From: Clostridia bacterium
GTDB lineage: Bacteria > Bacillota > Clostridia > Lachnospirales > Anaerotignaceae
DNA: 12,298 nucleotides
Direction of reading: 5' to 3'
Assembly: GCA_900757025.1 (NCBI GenBank)
Contig: CAAEMG010000177.1
Location: forward strand, 1 to 12,298
Made by a program: the position numbers and the translations under genes. Of the stretch, positions 1 to 5,994 are shown in pieces (the first letter of the stretch is position 1; each line of letters begins with the position of its first letter). The notes under the pieces were generated by a model, which saw nothing but the letters and a program-made list of their open reading frames with translations, was not told the origin of the DNA and did not search any database.

Positions 1-366
1 GAAGCACCTAAAAAGCAGATAAGACGAAATGTTCCTACTGTGCTTTCTCTTGTCGGTCTTTCACATAAGGCAAAGGCATACCCAAACCAGCTTTCCGGCG
101 GCGAGCAGCAAAGAACGGCTCTTGCAAGGGCTATTGTAAATAACCCTCCTATACTTATTGCCGATGAGCCTACGGGAAACCTTGACCCTGATACTGCATG
201 GGAAATCATGCAGCTTTTGGAGGAAATAAACAAAAGAGGAACAACCGTTGTTGTGGCAACACATGCAAAAGATTTGGTAGATGTTATGCAAAAAAGAGTT
301 GTAACTCTTCAGCATGGCGTTGTGGTTAGAGATGTTAAAAAAGGTGGTTATAGCGATGAGGCCTAG
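1..366 (+). CDS. ftsE: Cell-division ABC ATPase FtsE, C-terminal part (5' end outside window)
   Basis: The frame is open from base 1, so the gene starts to the left; 121 codons plus the stop are present. Visible ABC-ATPase elements are the signature LSGGEQQR, Walker B ILIADEPTGNLDP and the H-loop in VVATHAKDLVD. Walker A lies outside the window. The DEPTGNLDP wording and the tail VMQKRVVTLQHG are typical of FtsE. The identification is strengthened by the overlapping ftsX. In this family FtsE hydrolyses ATP on the cytoplasmic face and, through FtsX, drives conformational control of peptidoglycan hydrolases outside the cell. It is not a classical transporter. The last 11 bases overlap the start of ftsX, which suggests translational coupling. 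Confidence 0.93.
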   Translation, partial: EAPKKQIRRNVPTVLSLVGLSHKAKAYPNQLSGGEQQRTALARAIVNNPPILIADEPTGNLDPDTAWEIMQLLEEINKRGTTVVVATHAKDLVDVMQKRVVTLQHGVVVRDVKKGGYSDEA

Positions 367-1255
367 TTCTATAAGGTATTATTTAAAAGAGGGCTTCATG
401 GGCCTTTTGAAAAACAGACTTATGACTGCGGCTTCCATAGCTACGGTTGCCGCCTGCATATTTATAATAAGTTTCAGTGTTTGTATAATAGGAAATCTTA
501 ATACTGTGCTTAAACAGATGGAAGATAATATTGGTATTGCCGTTTTCCTTGAAGATGATCTTTCAAGCGACGATGTAAGTAAACTTAGAGATGAAATAAC
601 GGCTATAGACCATGTAAAAATGGTTACATACATATCTCCCGATGACGCACTTGAAAGCATGAAGGAAAAATGGGGAAATGCCGAAATTCTTTCGGGTTTT
701 GAAGGTGAAAACAATCCTCTTTCCCATTCATTTGAAATTGAGCTTGACGGCATAGAATATCAGGATGATGTTTTGGCTCAGCTTCAGCAGCTTCAGGGTG
801 TACGAAATATAAGACACGCACAAACAGAAACAGATGTGCTTTTAAAGCTTAACAGGGTTGTAAGTATACTCGGTATTCTTATAATTGCCATACTTGCCGT
901 TATATCGGTTGTAATTATAATGAATACAATAAAAATTTCGGTTTACACAAGAAGAACGGAAATTAATATTATGAAATTTGTCGGTGCTACAGACTGGTTT
1001 ATACGATGGCCGTTTATAGTTGAAGGCGTTATGATAGGCCTTATAGGTGCGGCTATACCTATGATTATAAGCTGGCCTGCATACACAAAATGCGTTTCCG
1101 TTTTATATGACTATTTCCCTGTTATAAAAAATATTGCCACACTGCTTGACGGATATACAATATTCTCAAAGCTTATACCTGTTTCGCTTTTGGCCGGTAT
1201 AATGCTTGGCGTTGTGGGAAGTGTTTCTTCTATAAGAAAATATTTGAGAGTTTAA
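356..1255 (+). CDS. ftsX: Cell-division permease-like protein FtsX
   Basis: This is a 299-residue protein, the usual length for Gram-positive FtsX. The ATG at 356 is chosen because AAGGTGG at 341-347 sits 8 bases upstream, and because the start MRPSSIRYYLKEGF matches the normal FtsX opening. An in-frame ATG at 314 would need a long overlap with ftsE and lacks such a site. The topology is typical: a short cytoplasmic N-terminus, TM1 at about 23-45, an extracellular domain at about 46-165, then TM2 at about 168-190, TM3 at about 215-240 and TM4 near the C-terminus. The segment RRTEINIMKFVGATDWFIRWPF between TM2 and TM3 is the conserved FtsX/MacB-like cytoplasmic loop. FtsX couples FtsE ATP hydrolysis to cell-wall hydrolase activation. 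A terminator follows directly, so transcription probably ends here. Confidence 0.95.
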   Translation: MRPSSIRYYLKEGFMGLLKNRLMTAASIATVAACIFIISFSVCIIGNLNTVLKQMEDNIGIAVFLEDDLSSDDVSKLRDEITAIDHVKMVTYISPDDALESMKEKWGNAEILSGFEGENNPLSHSFEIELDGIEYQDDVLAQLQQLQGVRNIRHAQTETDVLLKLNRVVSILGILIIAILAVISVVIIMNTIKISVYTRRTEINIMKFVGATDWFIRWPFIVEGVMIGLIGAAIPMIISWPAYTKCVSVLYDYFPVIKNIATLLDGYTIFSKLIPVSLLAGIMLGVVGSVSSIRKYLRV

Positions 1256-1260
1256 CAGAC

Positions 1261-1305
1261 AAAACGGACTTTGAGGCAGAAGCTTTGGAGTTCGTTTTAT
1301 TTTTT
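1261..1305 (+). terminator. Rho-independent terminator after ftsX
   Basis: Bases 1261-1277 pair with 1282-1298 over 17 pairs, counting G-U pairs as RNA, around the loop AGAA. A run of six T (1300-1305) follows after one A. Because five pairs are G-U, the hairpin is much stronger in the plus-strand transcript, which suits termination of ftsEX. It implies that the downstream protease gene needs its own promoter. Confidence 0.85.
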
Positions 1306-1345
1306 ACACTTTATTAAACATTTGTATATTAAAAGAGAGTATAAT
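1303..1345 (+). promoter_or_regulatory. Candidate promoter region for the S41 protease gene
   Basis: TTTACA at 1303-1308 and TATATT at 1325-1330 are 16 bases apart. A perfect TATAAT at 1340-1345 follows but has no good -35 at the right distance. A second TATAAT lies at 1405-1410. The DNA is very AT-rich, so chance matches are likely. That a promoter exists is inferred from the terminator just upstream; its exact position is uncertain. Confidence 0.35.
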
Positions 1346-1436
1346 AAAATATGTATTTATATACATAATGGTTTAAGTTATAAATTTCAAAAATATAAGT
1401 AAAATATAATATCATCGGATTTGGCAGGTGCAAAAC

Positions 1437-2615
1437 ATGAATAAAAAGGTATTTTTAGGCGGTGTTATAACAGGTGTTGTATCTTCCGTTGTGGCAATAG
1501 GAGGAATAAATTTTACGGTTAATGCTGCTGCTTTTAAAGGCGGAAAAATGAGCATGAACGATAAAATGAAATACATAAGCTCGCTTATAGACCAGTATTA
1601 TGTTGACGATTATGATACGAATAATCTTGAAGAAGGCGTTTACAATGGCTTGGTTTCGGGCTTAAACGACCCATACTCAACATATTTTACAAAAGAAGAA
1701 ATGGAATCTTTTATGCAAAGCACAAACGGTTCTTTCTATGGAATAGGCGTAACAATACAGCAGAATAAAGAAAACGGCAGAATACTTATAGTTGGCATAA
1801 ACGAGGAAAGCCCTGCACAAAAAGCAGGAATGAAAGTTGGCGATGAAATTTATAAGGTAAACGGACAGGATATAACAACAATGGAGTTTGAATCTGCCGT
1901 TGAACTTATAAGAGGCGAAAAGGGAACGACAGTAGATCTTACTGTGAAACGAAATGGAAAAGATGTTGAAATGAATGTGGAAAGAGCCGAAATTGACGTT
2001 GACAGTGTGGCAAGCAAAGTTTTGGATGGAAATATAGGCTACATATATATAAGCGGCTTTAAAAATAATACATATGACCAGTTTAAAAAACAGTATGACG
2101 ATTTAATGGCTAAAAATGTTAAAGGGCTTATTATAGATGTAAGGGATAACCCCGGCGGAGTGCTTGGAATAGTTGAAAAAATGGCAGATATGCTCATTCC
2201 GGAAGGAAATGTTGTTTATACAATAGACAAAAACGGAAACAGACAGGATTATAAATCGGATGCAAACTGTATAAATATTCCGCTTGCCGTTCTTGTAAAC
2301 GGCAATAGTGCCAGTGCCTCGGAAATACTTGCCGGTGCCGTTCAAGACAGTAAAACAGGCGTATTGGTTGGCACTCAGACATTCGGCAAAGGCTGTGTGC
2401 AAAACTTATACAAAATACCCGACGGTTCGGGAGTAAAAATTACAATACAAAAATATTATACTCCAAACGGCGTATGTATACAGGGTACGGGAATAACTCC
2501 GGATTATATAGTTGATGATAATACGGATTATGCCAATGTGCTTCTTATTCCGCAGGGAGAGGACGCACAGCTTGATAAGGCAATAGAGGTTATAAACGAA
2601 AAAACCGCAGAATAA
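1437..2615 (+). CDS. C-terminal processing protease, S41 family with PDZ domain (CtpA/CtpB type)
   Basis: A 392-residue secreted or membrane-anchored serine protease. The ATG at 1437 is preferred because AGGTG (1426-1430) lies 6 bases upstream; the in-frame GTG at 1428 lies inside that site. Residues 5-26 form an N-terminal hydrophobic anchor or signal. A PDZ domain spans about 100-180, with the GIGV binding loop and SPAQKAGMKVGDEI. The S41 core spans about 198-357, with DVRDNPGG, NGNSASASEILAGA and TFGKGCVQ. By spacing against family members the catalytic Ser is S293 and the Lys is K318, 25 residues apart, with Q322 as the third residue. CTPs cut substrates at C-termini outside the membrane; in Bacillus, CtpB acts in sporulation signalling and its gene lies beside ftsEX. 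Whether this is the CtpA or CtpB orthologue cannot be decided, so no symbol is given. Its true substrate is unknown. Confidence 0.93.
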   Translation: MNKKVFLGGVITGVVSSVVAIGGINFTVNAAAFKGGKMSMNDKMKYISSLIDQYYVDDYDTNNLEEGVYNGLVSGLNDPYSTYFTKEEMESFMQSTNGSFYGIGVTIQQNKENGRILIVGINEESPAQKAGMKVGDEIYKVNGQDITTMEFESAVELIRGEKGTTVDLTVKRNGKDVEMNVERAEIDVDSVASKVLDGNIGYIYISGFKNNTYDQFKKQYDDLMAKNVKGLIIDVRDNPGGVLGIVEKMADMLIPEGNVVYTIDKNGNRQDYKSDANCINIPLAVLVNGNSASASEILAGAVQDSKTGVLVGTQTFGKGCVQNLYKIPDGSGVKITIQKYYTPNGVCIQGTGITPDYIVDDNTDYANVLLIPQGEDAQLDKAIEVINEKTAE

Positions 2616-2619
2616 TTTT

Positions 2620-2664
2620 AAAAGGCTTATTTTGTAAATGAATGTTTCAAAATAAGCCTTTTTT
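2620..2664 (+). terminator. Rho-independent terminator after the S41 protease gene
   Basis: A perfect 15-bp inverted repeat (2620-2634 with 2648-2662, core AAGGCTTATTTTG) encloses a 13-base loop and runs into a T tract ending at 2664. It starts 4 bases after the stop codon. From here to 2790 the DNA is AT-rich, and no gene or convincing signal was seen. Confidence 0.88.
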
Positions 2665-2790
2665 GTGTAATTCTTATAAAAAGATTTTTTAAATATGGTA
2701 TTTTTTAATGTTTACGTATGGAATTTTTGATAATTTGCTCTAAAAAATATCAATTAAAGCTGAGAAAAAAGTTAAATTTATCACTTTACA

Positions 2791-2819
2791 TTGACAAAGT
2801 CATTCGTTTGTAGTACCAT
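2791..2819 (+). promoter_or_regulatory. Promoter of the ABC importer operon
   Basis: A perfect -35 TTGACA (2791-2796) is followed after 17 bases by TACCAT (2814-2819), a -10 that keeps the most conserved positions (TA...AT). Transcription would begin near 2826 and leave a leader of about 70 bases. The -35 overlaps a small inverted repeat, TGAC-AAA-GTCA (2792-2802), which could be an operator. No riboswitch or T-box fits in the leader. Confidence 0.6.
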
Positions 2820-2894
2820 AATTATCAAATTGAAATATTAAATCGGGCAAATTAAAAAATTTGTTTGAAATTTCACTTAAAAGGGGAGAGTATT

Positions 2895-3917
2895 ATGAAA
2901 AAATCTTCAAAAATATTATCTTGCATAATGGCGGGTGCTATGGCGCTTTCTCTTGCGGCTTGCGGCGGTTCTTCTTCATCTGCGGCTTCTTCAAGCGGTT
3001 CAGCTTCGGCAAGTGCATCTGCATCGGCTTCAACAAGTGCTTCAGCTGATGGCAAAACATACCAGATAGGTGTACTTCAGCTTACACAGCACGCAGCTCT
3101 TGATGCGGCAAACAAAGGTTTCTTTGAGGCCCTTGACGATGCCGGAATTAAATATGAGGCAGACCAGCAAAATGCTGCCGGCGAACAGTCTACTTGTCAG
3201 ACTATTGCCGATAAATTTGTAAACGACGGAAAAGACCTTATATTTGCTATAGCTACTCCTGCGGCACAGGCTGTTGCAGGTGTGACAACAGATATTCCTA
3301 TTGTTCTTACGGCTGTTACAGACCCTGCGGAGTCAGGCCTTGTTGAGTCTAATGATGCTCCGGGAGGAAACGTAACAGGTACATCAGACCTTACACCTGT
3401 TAAGGAACAGATTGAACTTCTTCAGAAAATACTTCCCGATGCTAAAAAAGTAGGTATTCTTTACTGCTCAGCCGAATCAAACTCAGTTCTTCAGGCTGAA
3501 ATGGCAAAAGAAGCCTGTGAAGCGGCAGGTCTTGAATATGCAGACTATACAGTTTCAAACTCAAACGAAATTCAGTCTGTTGTTGAATCAATGGTAGGCA
3601 AGGTTGACGCTATATATACACCTACAGACAATATGATTGCAGCAGGTATGGCTACAGTTGCAATGGTTGCAAATGACAACAAAATTCCTACTATCTGCGG
3701 CGAAGAAGGTATGGTAAATGCCGGCGGACTTGCTACATACGGAATTAACTATGAAAAACTTGGCTACCTTGCAGGAAAACAGGCAGCAGATATACTTACA
3801 GGCAAGGCTGACCCTGCAAAAACACCTATCGGATACCTTTCAGCAGATGAATGTCAGCTTACAGTAAACGAAGACACAGCAGCAGAACTTGGCATAGATG
3901 TATCTTCTCTTAAATAA
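2895..3917 (+). CDS. ABC transporter solute-binding lipoprotein (TrpX-like, COG2984 / ABC_sub_bind family)
   Basis: A 340-residue extracellular lipoprotein that captures the ligand for the permease and ATPase encoded next. The ATG at 2895 has AAGGGGAG (2881-2888) 6 bases upstream; an in-frame ATG at 2865 has no such site and would spoil the signal peptide. Residues 1-22 are a lipoprotein signal (positive start, hydrophobic core, lipobox LAAC), with lipidated Cys at 23. Residues 26-51 are a Ser/Ala/Gly linker, then the mature two-lobe domain begins at about YQIGVLQL. Segments such as TAVTDPAESGLV and GGNVTGTSDL are characteristic of this family. The relative TrpX of streptococci is linked to tryptophan uptake, but other members carry other small ligands, so the substrate here is unproven. 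The high Ser/Ala content of the linker is normal for clostridial lipoproteins. Confidence 0.88.
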   Translation: MKKSSKILSCIMAGAMALSLAACGGSSSSAASSSGSASASASASASTSASADGKTYQIGVLQLTQHAALDAANKGFFEALDDAGIKYEADQQNAAGEQSTCQTIADKFVNDGKDLIFAIATPAAQAVAGVTTDIPIVLTAVTDPAESGLVESNDAPGGNVTGTSDLTPVKEQIELLQKILPDAKKVGILYCSAESNSVLQAEMAKEACEAAGLEYADYTVSNSNEIQSVVESMVGKVDAIYTPTDNMIAAGMATVAMVANDNKIPTICGEEGMVNAGGLATYGINYEKLGYLAGKQAADILTGKADPAKTPIGYLSADECQLTVNEDTAAELGIDVSSLK

Positions 3918-3940
3918 TTTGGCTGATTTGTAATTTTCAC

Positions 3941-3960
3941 GCCCCGGCGGTTGTCGGGGC
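3941..3960 (+). promoter_or_regulatory. GC-rich intercistronic hairpin between binding-protein and permease genes
   Basis: GCCCCG (3941-3946) pairs with CGGGGC (3955-3960). In RNA it extends inward by a G-U and a C-G pair to an 8-bp stem with a GGUU loop. No T run follows, so it is probably not a full terminator. It is better read as a 3'-end stabiliser or partial attenuator that keeps the binding protein more abundant than the membrane parts, as in other importer operons. That role is inferred. Confidence 0.6.
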
Positions 3961-4004
3961 TTAGTGCTATATATACACTGTTTTGTGACGGGAGGAAAAG
4001 TTTT

Positions 4005-4922
4005 ATGGCAGGTTTATCCGGTGCTTTAATGGGTGCGGTTGCCCAAGGCGTTTTATGGGGAATAATGGTTTTGGGTGTATATATTACATTCAGGCTTTTG
4101 GACATAGCCGACATGACGGTTGACGGAAGCTTTGCTTTGGGCGGCTGTATTTGTGCGGTGCTTATAATTAATTACGGAGTAAGTCCTTATTTAGCTATAG
4201 TTATAGCTGTTATAGCCGGTGTGCTTGCCGGTGCGGTAACGGGAATTTTGCACACTATGTTTGAAATACCTGCCATACTTGCGGGAATACTTACACAGAT
4301 TTCGCTTTGGTCCATAAATTTAAGAATTATGGGTGGAAAAAGCAATGTACCTCTTTTAAAATCGGAAACTATAATTTCAAAGCTTGTTTCAATTATGGGA
4401 ACGTCAAACGCTGTGGGCGCACTTATAATAGGCATTTTAATTGCGGCAGTTGTAATTATGCTTTTATACTGGTTCTTCGGTACGGAAATAGGCAGTGCTT
4501 TAAGAGCAACGGGAAACAATGAGGACATGATAAGAGCTTTGGGCGTGGATATAAGAAAAACAAAGCTTTTGGCTCTTATGGTTTCCAACGGACTTGTTGC
4601 CCTTTCGGGAGCTCTTGTTTGCCAGAGCCAGAAATACGGCGATGTAAGTATGGGTACAGGTGCAATCGTTATAGGTCTTGCGGCAATCGTTATAGGCGAG
4701 GTGCTTTTGGGAAGGCTTAAACCATTCTACGGAAAGCTTTTTGCCGTTGTAGTGGGCAGTGTTGTATATTTCCTTATTCGTGCAATAGTTCTTCAGCTTG
4801 GTATGAATCCAAACGACATGAAGCTGCTTTCTGCAATAATAGTTGCTCTTGCTCTTTGTGTTCCCGAGGCTATGAAAAAAGCACAGATTAAACATTCTTA
4901 TAAAGAAGGAGATGATGAATAA
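4005..4922 (+). CDS. ABC transporter permease (TrpY-like, COG4120)
   Basis: A 305-residue integral membrane protein with about eight or more hydrophobic segments. The ATG at 4005 is used because GGGAGG (3990-3995) lies 9 bases upstream; a longer in-frame start at 3951 would fall in the intercistronic hairpin. The N-terminal TFRLLDIADMTVDGSFALGG and the later GTEIGSALRATGNNEDMIR segments match the branched-chain/ribose-type permease fold (BPD_transp_2) in its COG4120 branch. It would form the membrane channel, receive solute from the lipoprotein upstream and be powered by the ATPase downstream. Its stop codon shares a base with the ATPase start (TAATG), which suggests coupled translation. No truncation or frameshift is seen. 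Confidence 0.88.
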   Translation: MAGLSGALMGAVAQGVLWGIMVLGVYITFRLLDIADMTVDGSFALGGCICAVLIINYGVSPYLAIVIAVIAGVLAGAVTGILHTMFEIPAILAGILTQISLWSINLRIMGGKSNVPLLKSETIISKLVSIMGTSNAVGALIIGILIAAVVIMLLYWFFGTEIGSALRATGNNEDMIRALGVDIRKTKLLALMVSNGLVALSGALVCQSQKYGDVSMGTGAIVIGLAAIVIGEVLLGRLKPFYGKLFAVVVGSVVYFLIRAIVLQLGMNPNDMKLLSAIIVALALCVPEAMKKAQIKHSYKEGDDE

Positions 4923-5719
4923 TGCTTACTCTTAAAAATGTCAGAAAGACATTCAATAAAGGCACAATAAACGAAAAAAAGGCTTTAAACGGTATTAATC
5001 TTCATCTTGACAGCGGCGATTTTGTTACTATAATAGGCGGAAACGGAGCCGGAAAATCAACAACTCTTAATATGATAGCTGGCGTTTACCCTATAGACAG
5101 CGGAAAAATAGAAATAAACGGCGTAAACGTATCAAGACAGCCGGAATATGCAAGGGCAAAATATATAGGCAGAGTTTTTCAGGACCCTATGAGAGGAACT
5201 GCGGCAGGCATGGAAATAGTTGAAAATATGGCGCTTGCATACCGCAGAGGTCAAAAAAGAGGTCTTTCATGGGGCGTTACGGCAAAAGAAAGAGAAATAT
5301 TCCATGATGCGCTTAAAAGACTTGGCTTAGGCCTTGAAGACAGAATGTCAAGTAAAGTAGGTCTTCTTTCTGGCGGACAAAGACAGGCTCTTACTCTTCT
5401 TATGGCAACACTTAAAAAACCGGAACTTCTTCTTTTGGACGAGCATACAGCGGCTCTTGACCCTAAAACGGCTTATAAAGTACTTTCCCTTACAGAAGAA
5501 ATAATATCTGAGCAGCACTTAACGGCTCTTATGGTTACTCATAATATGAAAGACGCCATACAGATAGGAAACCGACTTATAATGATGCACGAAGGCAGAG
5601 TTATATATGACGTTAAAGGCGAAGAAAAGAAAAAACTTCAAATAGAAGATTTGCTTCATAAATTTGAAGAGGTTAGTGGCGAAGAATTTGCAAACGACAG
5701 AATGATGCTTGCAAAATAA
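4922..5719 (+). CDS. ABC transporter ATP-binding protein (TrpZ-like, COG1101)
   Basis: A 265-residue cytoplasmic ATPase with all motifs: Walker A GGNGAGKST (residues 39-47), Q-loop Q87, signature LSGGQRQ (149-155), Walker B LLLLDEH with D173 and E174, and H-loop H207 in MVTHN. The wording DEHTAALDPKTA, with His in place of the usual Pro after DE, is as I recall a trait of the COG1101 group and supports assignment with the COG2984/COG4120 partners. It starts at 4922 by a one-base overlap with the permease stop, and AAGGAGATG sits about 8 bases upstream. It would energise uptake by the preceding two proteins. The operon ends at the terminator just downstream. Function as an importer ATPase is secure; the solute is not. 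Confidence 0.92.
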   Translation: MLTLKNVRKTFNKGTINEKKALNGINLHLDSGDFVTIIGGNGAGKSTTLNMIAGVYPIDSGKIEINGVNVSRQPEYARAKYIGRVFQDPMRGTAAGMEIVENMALAYRRGQKRGLSWGVTAKEREIFHDALKRLGLGLEDRMSSKVGLLSGGQRQALTLLMATLKKPELLLLDEHTAALDPKTAYKVLSLTEEIISEQHLTALMVTHNMKDAIQIGNRLIMMHEGRVIYDVKGEEKKKLQIEDLLHKFEEVSGEEFANDRMMLAK

Positions 5720-5732
5720 AGTTTTTATATAT

Positions 5733-5766
5733 AAAAAATCGGAAGAGATAATCTTCCGATTTTTTT
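5733..5766 (+). terminator. Rho-independent terminator of the ABC importer operon
   Basis: A perfect 14-bp stem (5733-5746 with 5752-5765, core ATCGGAAGA) has the 5-base loop GATAA. Its 3' arm ends in a run of seven T (5760-5766). The A-rich 5' arm means it could also work on the opposite strand for the convergent EAL gene, although that gene ends 229 bases away. Confidence 0.9.
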
Positions 5767-5786
5767 GTAAATTTGATTTGTATAAG

Positions 5787-5983
5787 ACCTTGGGGCTTTG
5801 CCCAAACACCCAACAAGCAGAAAACCGCAAAGAAGTGTGGCGTTGCAGCCGTTTTGTTGGGAATGGGAAGAAAACGCCACTGACGAAGGCAGTTTTGCGT
5901 AGCAAAATTCTGATATGTTTAAACTTCGCTCGGTATAACAAAACATAGTCAGTGTGTCGACAAGGAAAAGTGTTCCACGAACC
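5787..5983. repeat. Dense inverted-repeat element between convergent genes, possible dispersed repeat or structured RNA
   Basis: About 200 bases, visibly richer in G and C than the flanking intergenic DNA, with many perfect inverted repeats: TTGGG/CCCAA (5790-5794, 5801-5805); CCCAACAA/TTGTTGGG (5809-5816, 5854-5861); AAAAC/GTTTT (5821-5825, 5851-5855); GTGGCGTT/AACGCCAC (5837-5844, 5873-5880); CACTGAC/GTCAGTG (5878-5884, 5948-5954); TTTTGC/GCAAAA (5893-5898, 5902-5907); TATGTTT/AAACATA (5914-5920, 5941-5947); the palindrome TGTCGACA (5955-5962); and GTTC/GAAC (5972-5975, 5979-5982). No transposase or credible protein is encoded. It sits in the gap between two convergent genes, a typical landing place for small non-autonomous repeats. 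Copy number elsewhere in the genome cannot be seen from here. Confidence 0.5.
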
Positions 5984-5994
5984 ATAATTTTTAT

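Noticed and set aside
2103..2402. Minus-strand open frames inside the S41 protease gene
   Set aside because: They are fully antisense to a well-supported gene and show no protein-like motif.
2820..2894. A riboswitch or T-box in the importer leader
   Set aside because: The leader is only about 70 bases and lacks a terminator hairpin, a T-box motif or any riboswitch core I know.
2987..3050. Repetitive Ser/Ala codons in the lipoprotein gene as a possible phase-variable repeat
   Set aside because: The repeat units differ in sequence and keep the frame. Low-complexity linkers after the lipid-bearing Cys are common in clostridial binding proteins.
4500..4895. Antisense open frames across the permease gene
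   Set aside because: The plus strand encodes a complete permease in an operon. The antisense translations lack any family motif.
5709..5948. A 79-codon plus-strand open frame beginning inside the end of the ATPase gene
   Set aside because: It runs through the terminator and the inverted-repeat element, and no domain or ribosome binding site supports it.
5955..5962. TGTCGACA as a standalone regulatory site or recombination site
   Set aside because: An eight-base palindrome is not enough on its own, and it is better treated as part of the surrounding repeat element.
5725..5985. An 86-codon open frame on the minus strand through the structured element
   Set aside because: It overlaps the importer terminator, has no good ribosome binding site, and its translation is rich in Cys, Ser and Leu with no recognisable domain. 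It is better explained as a by-product of the repeat element.
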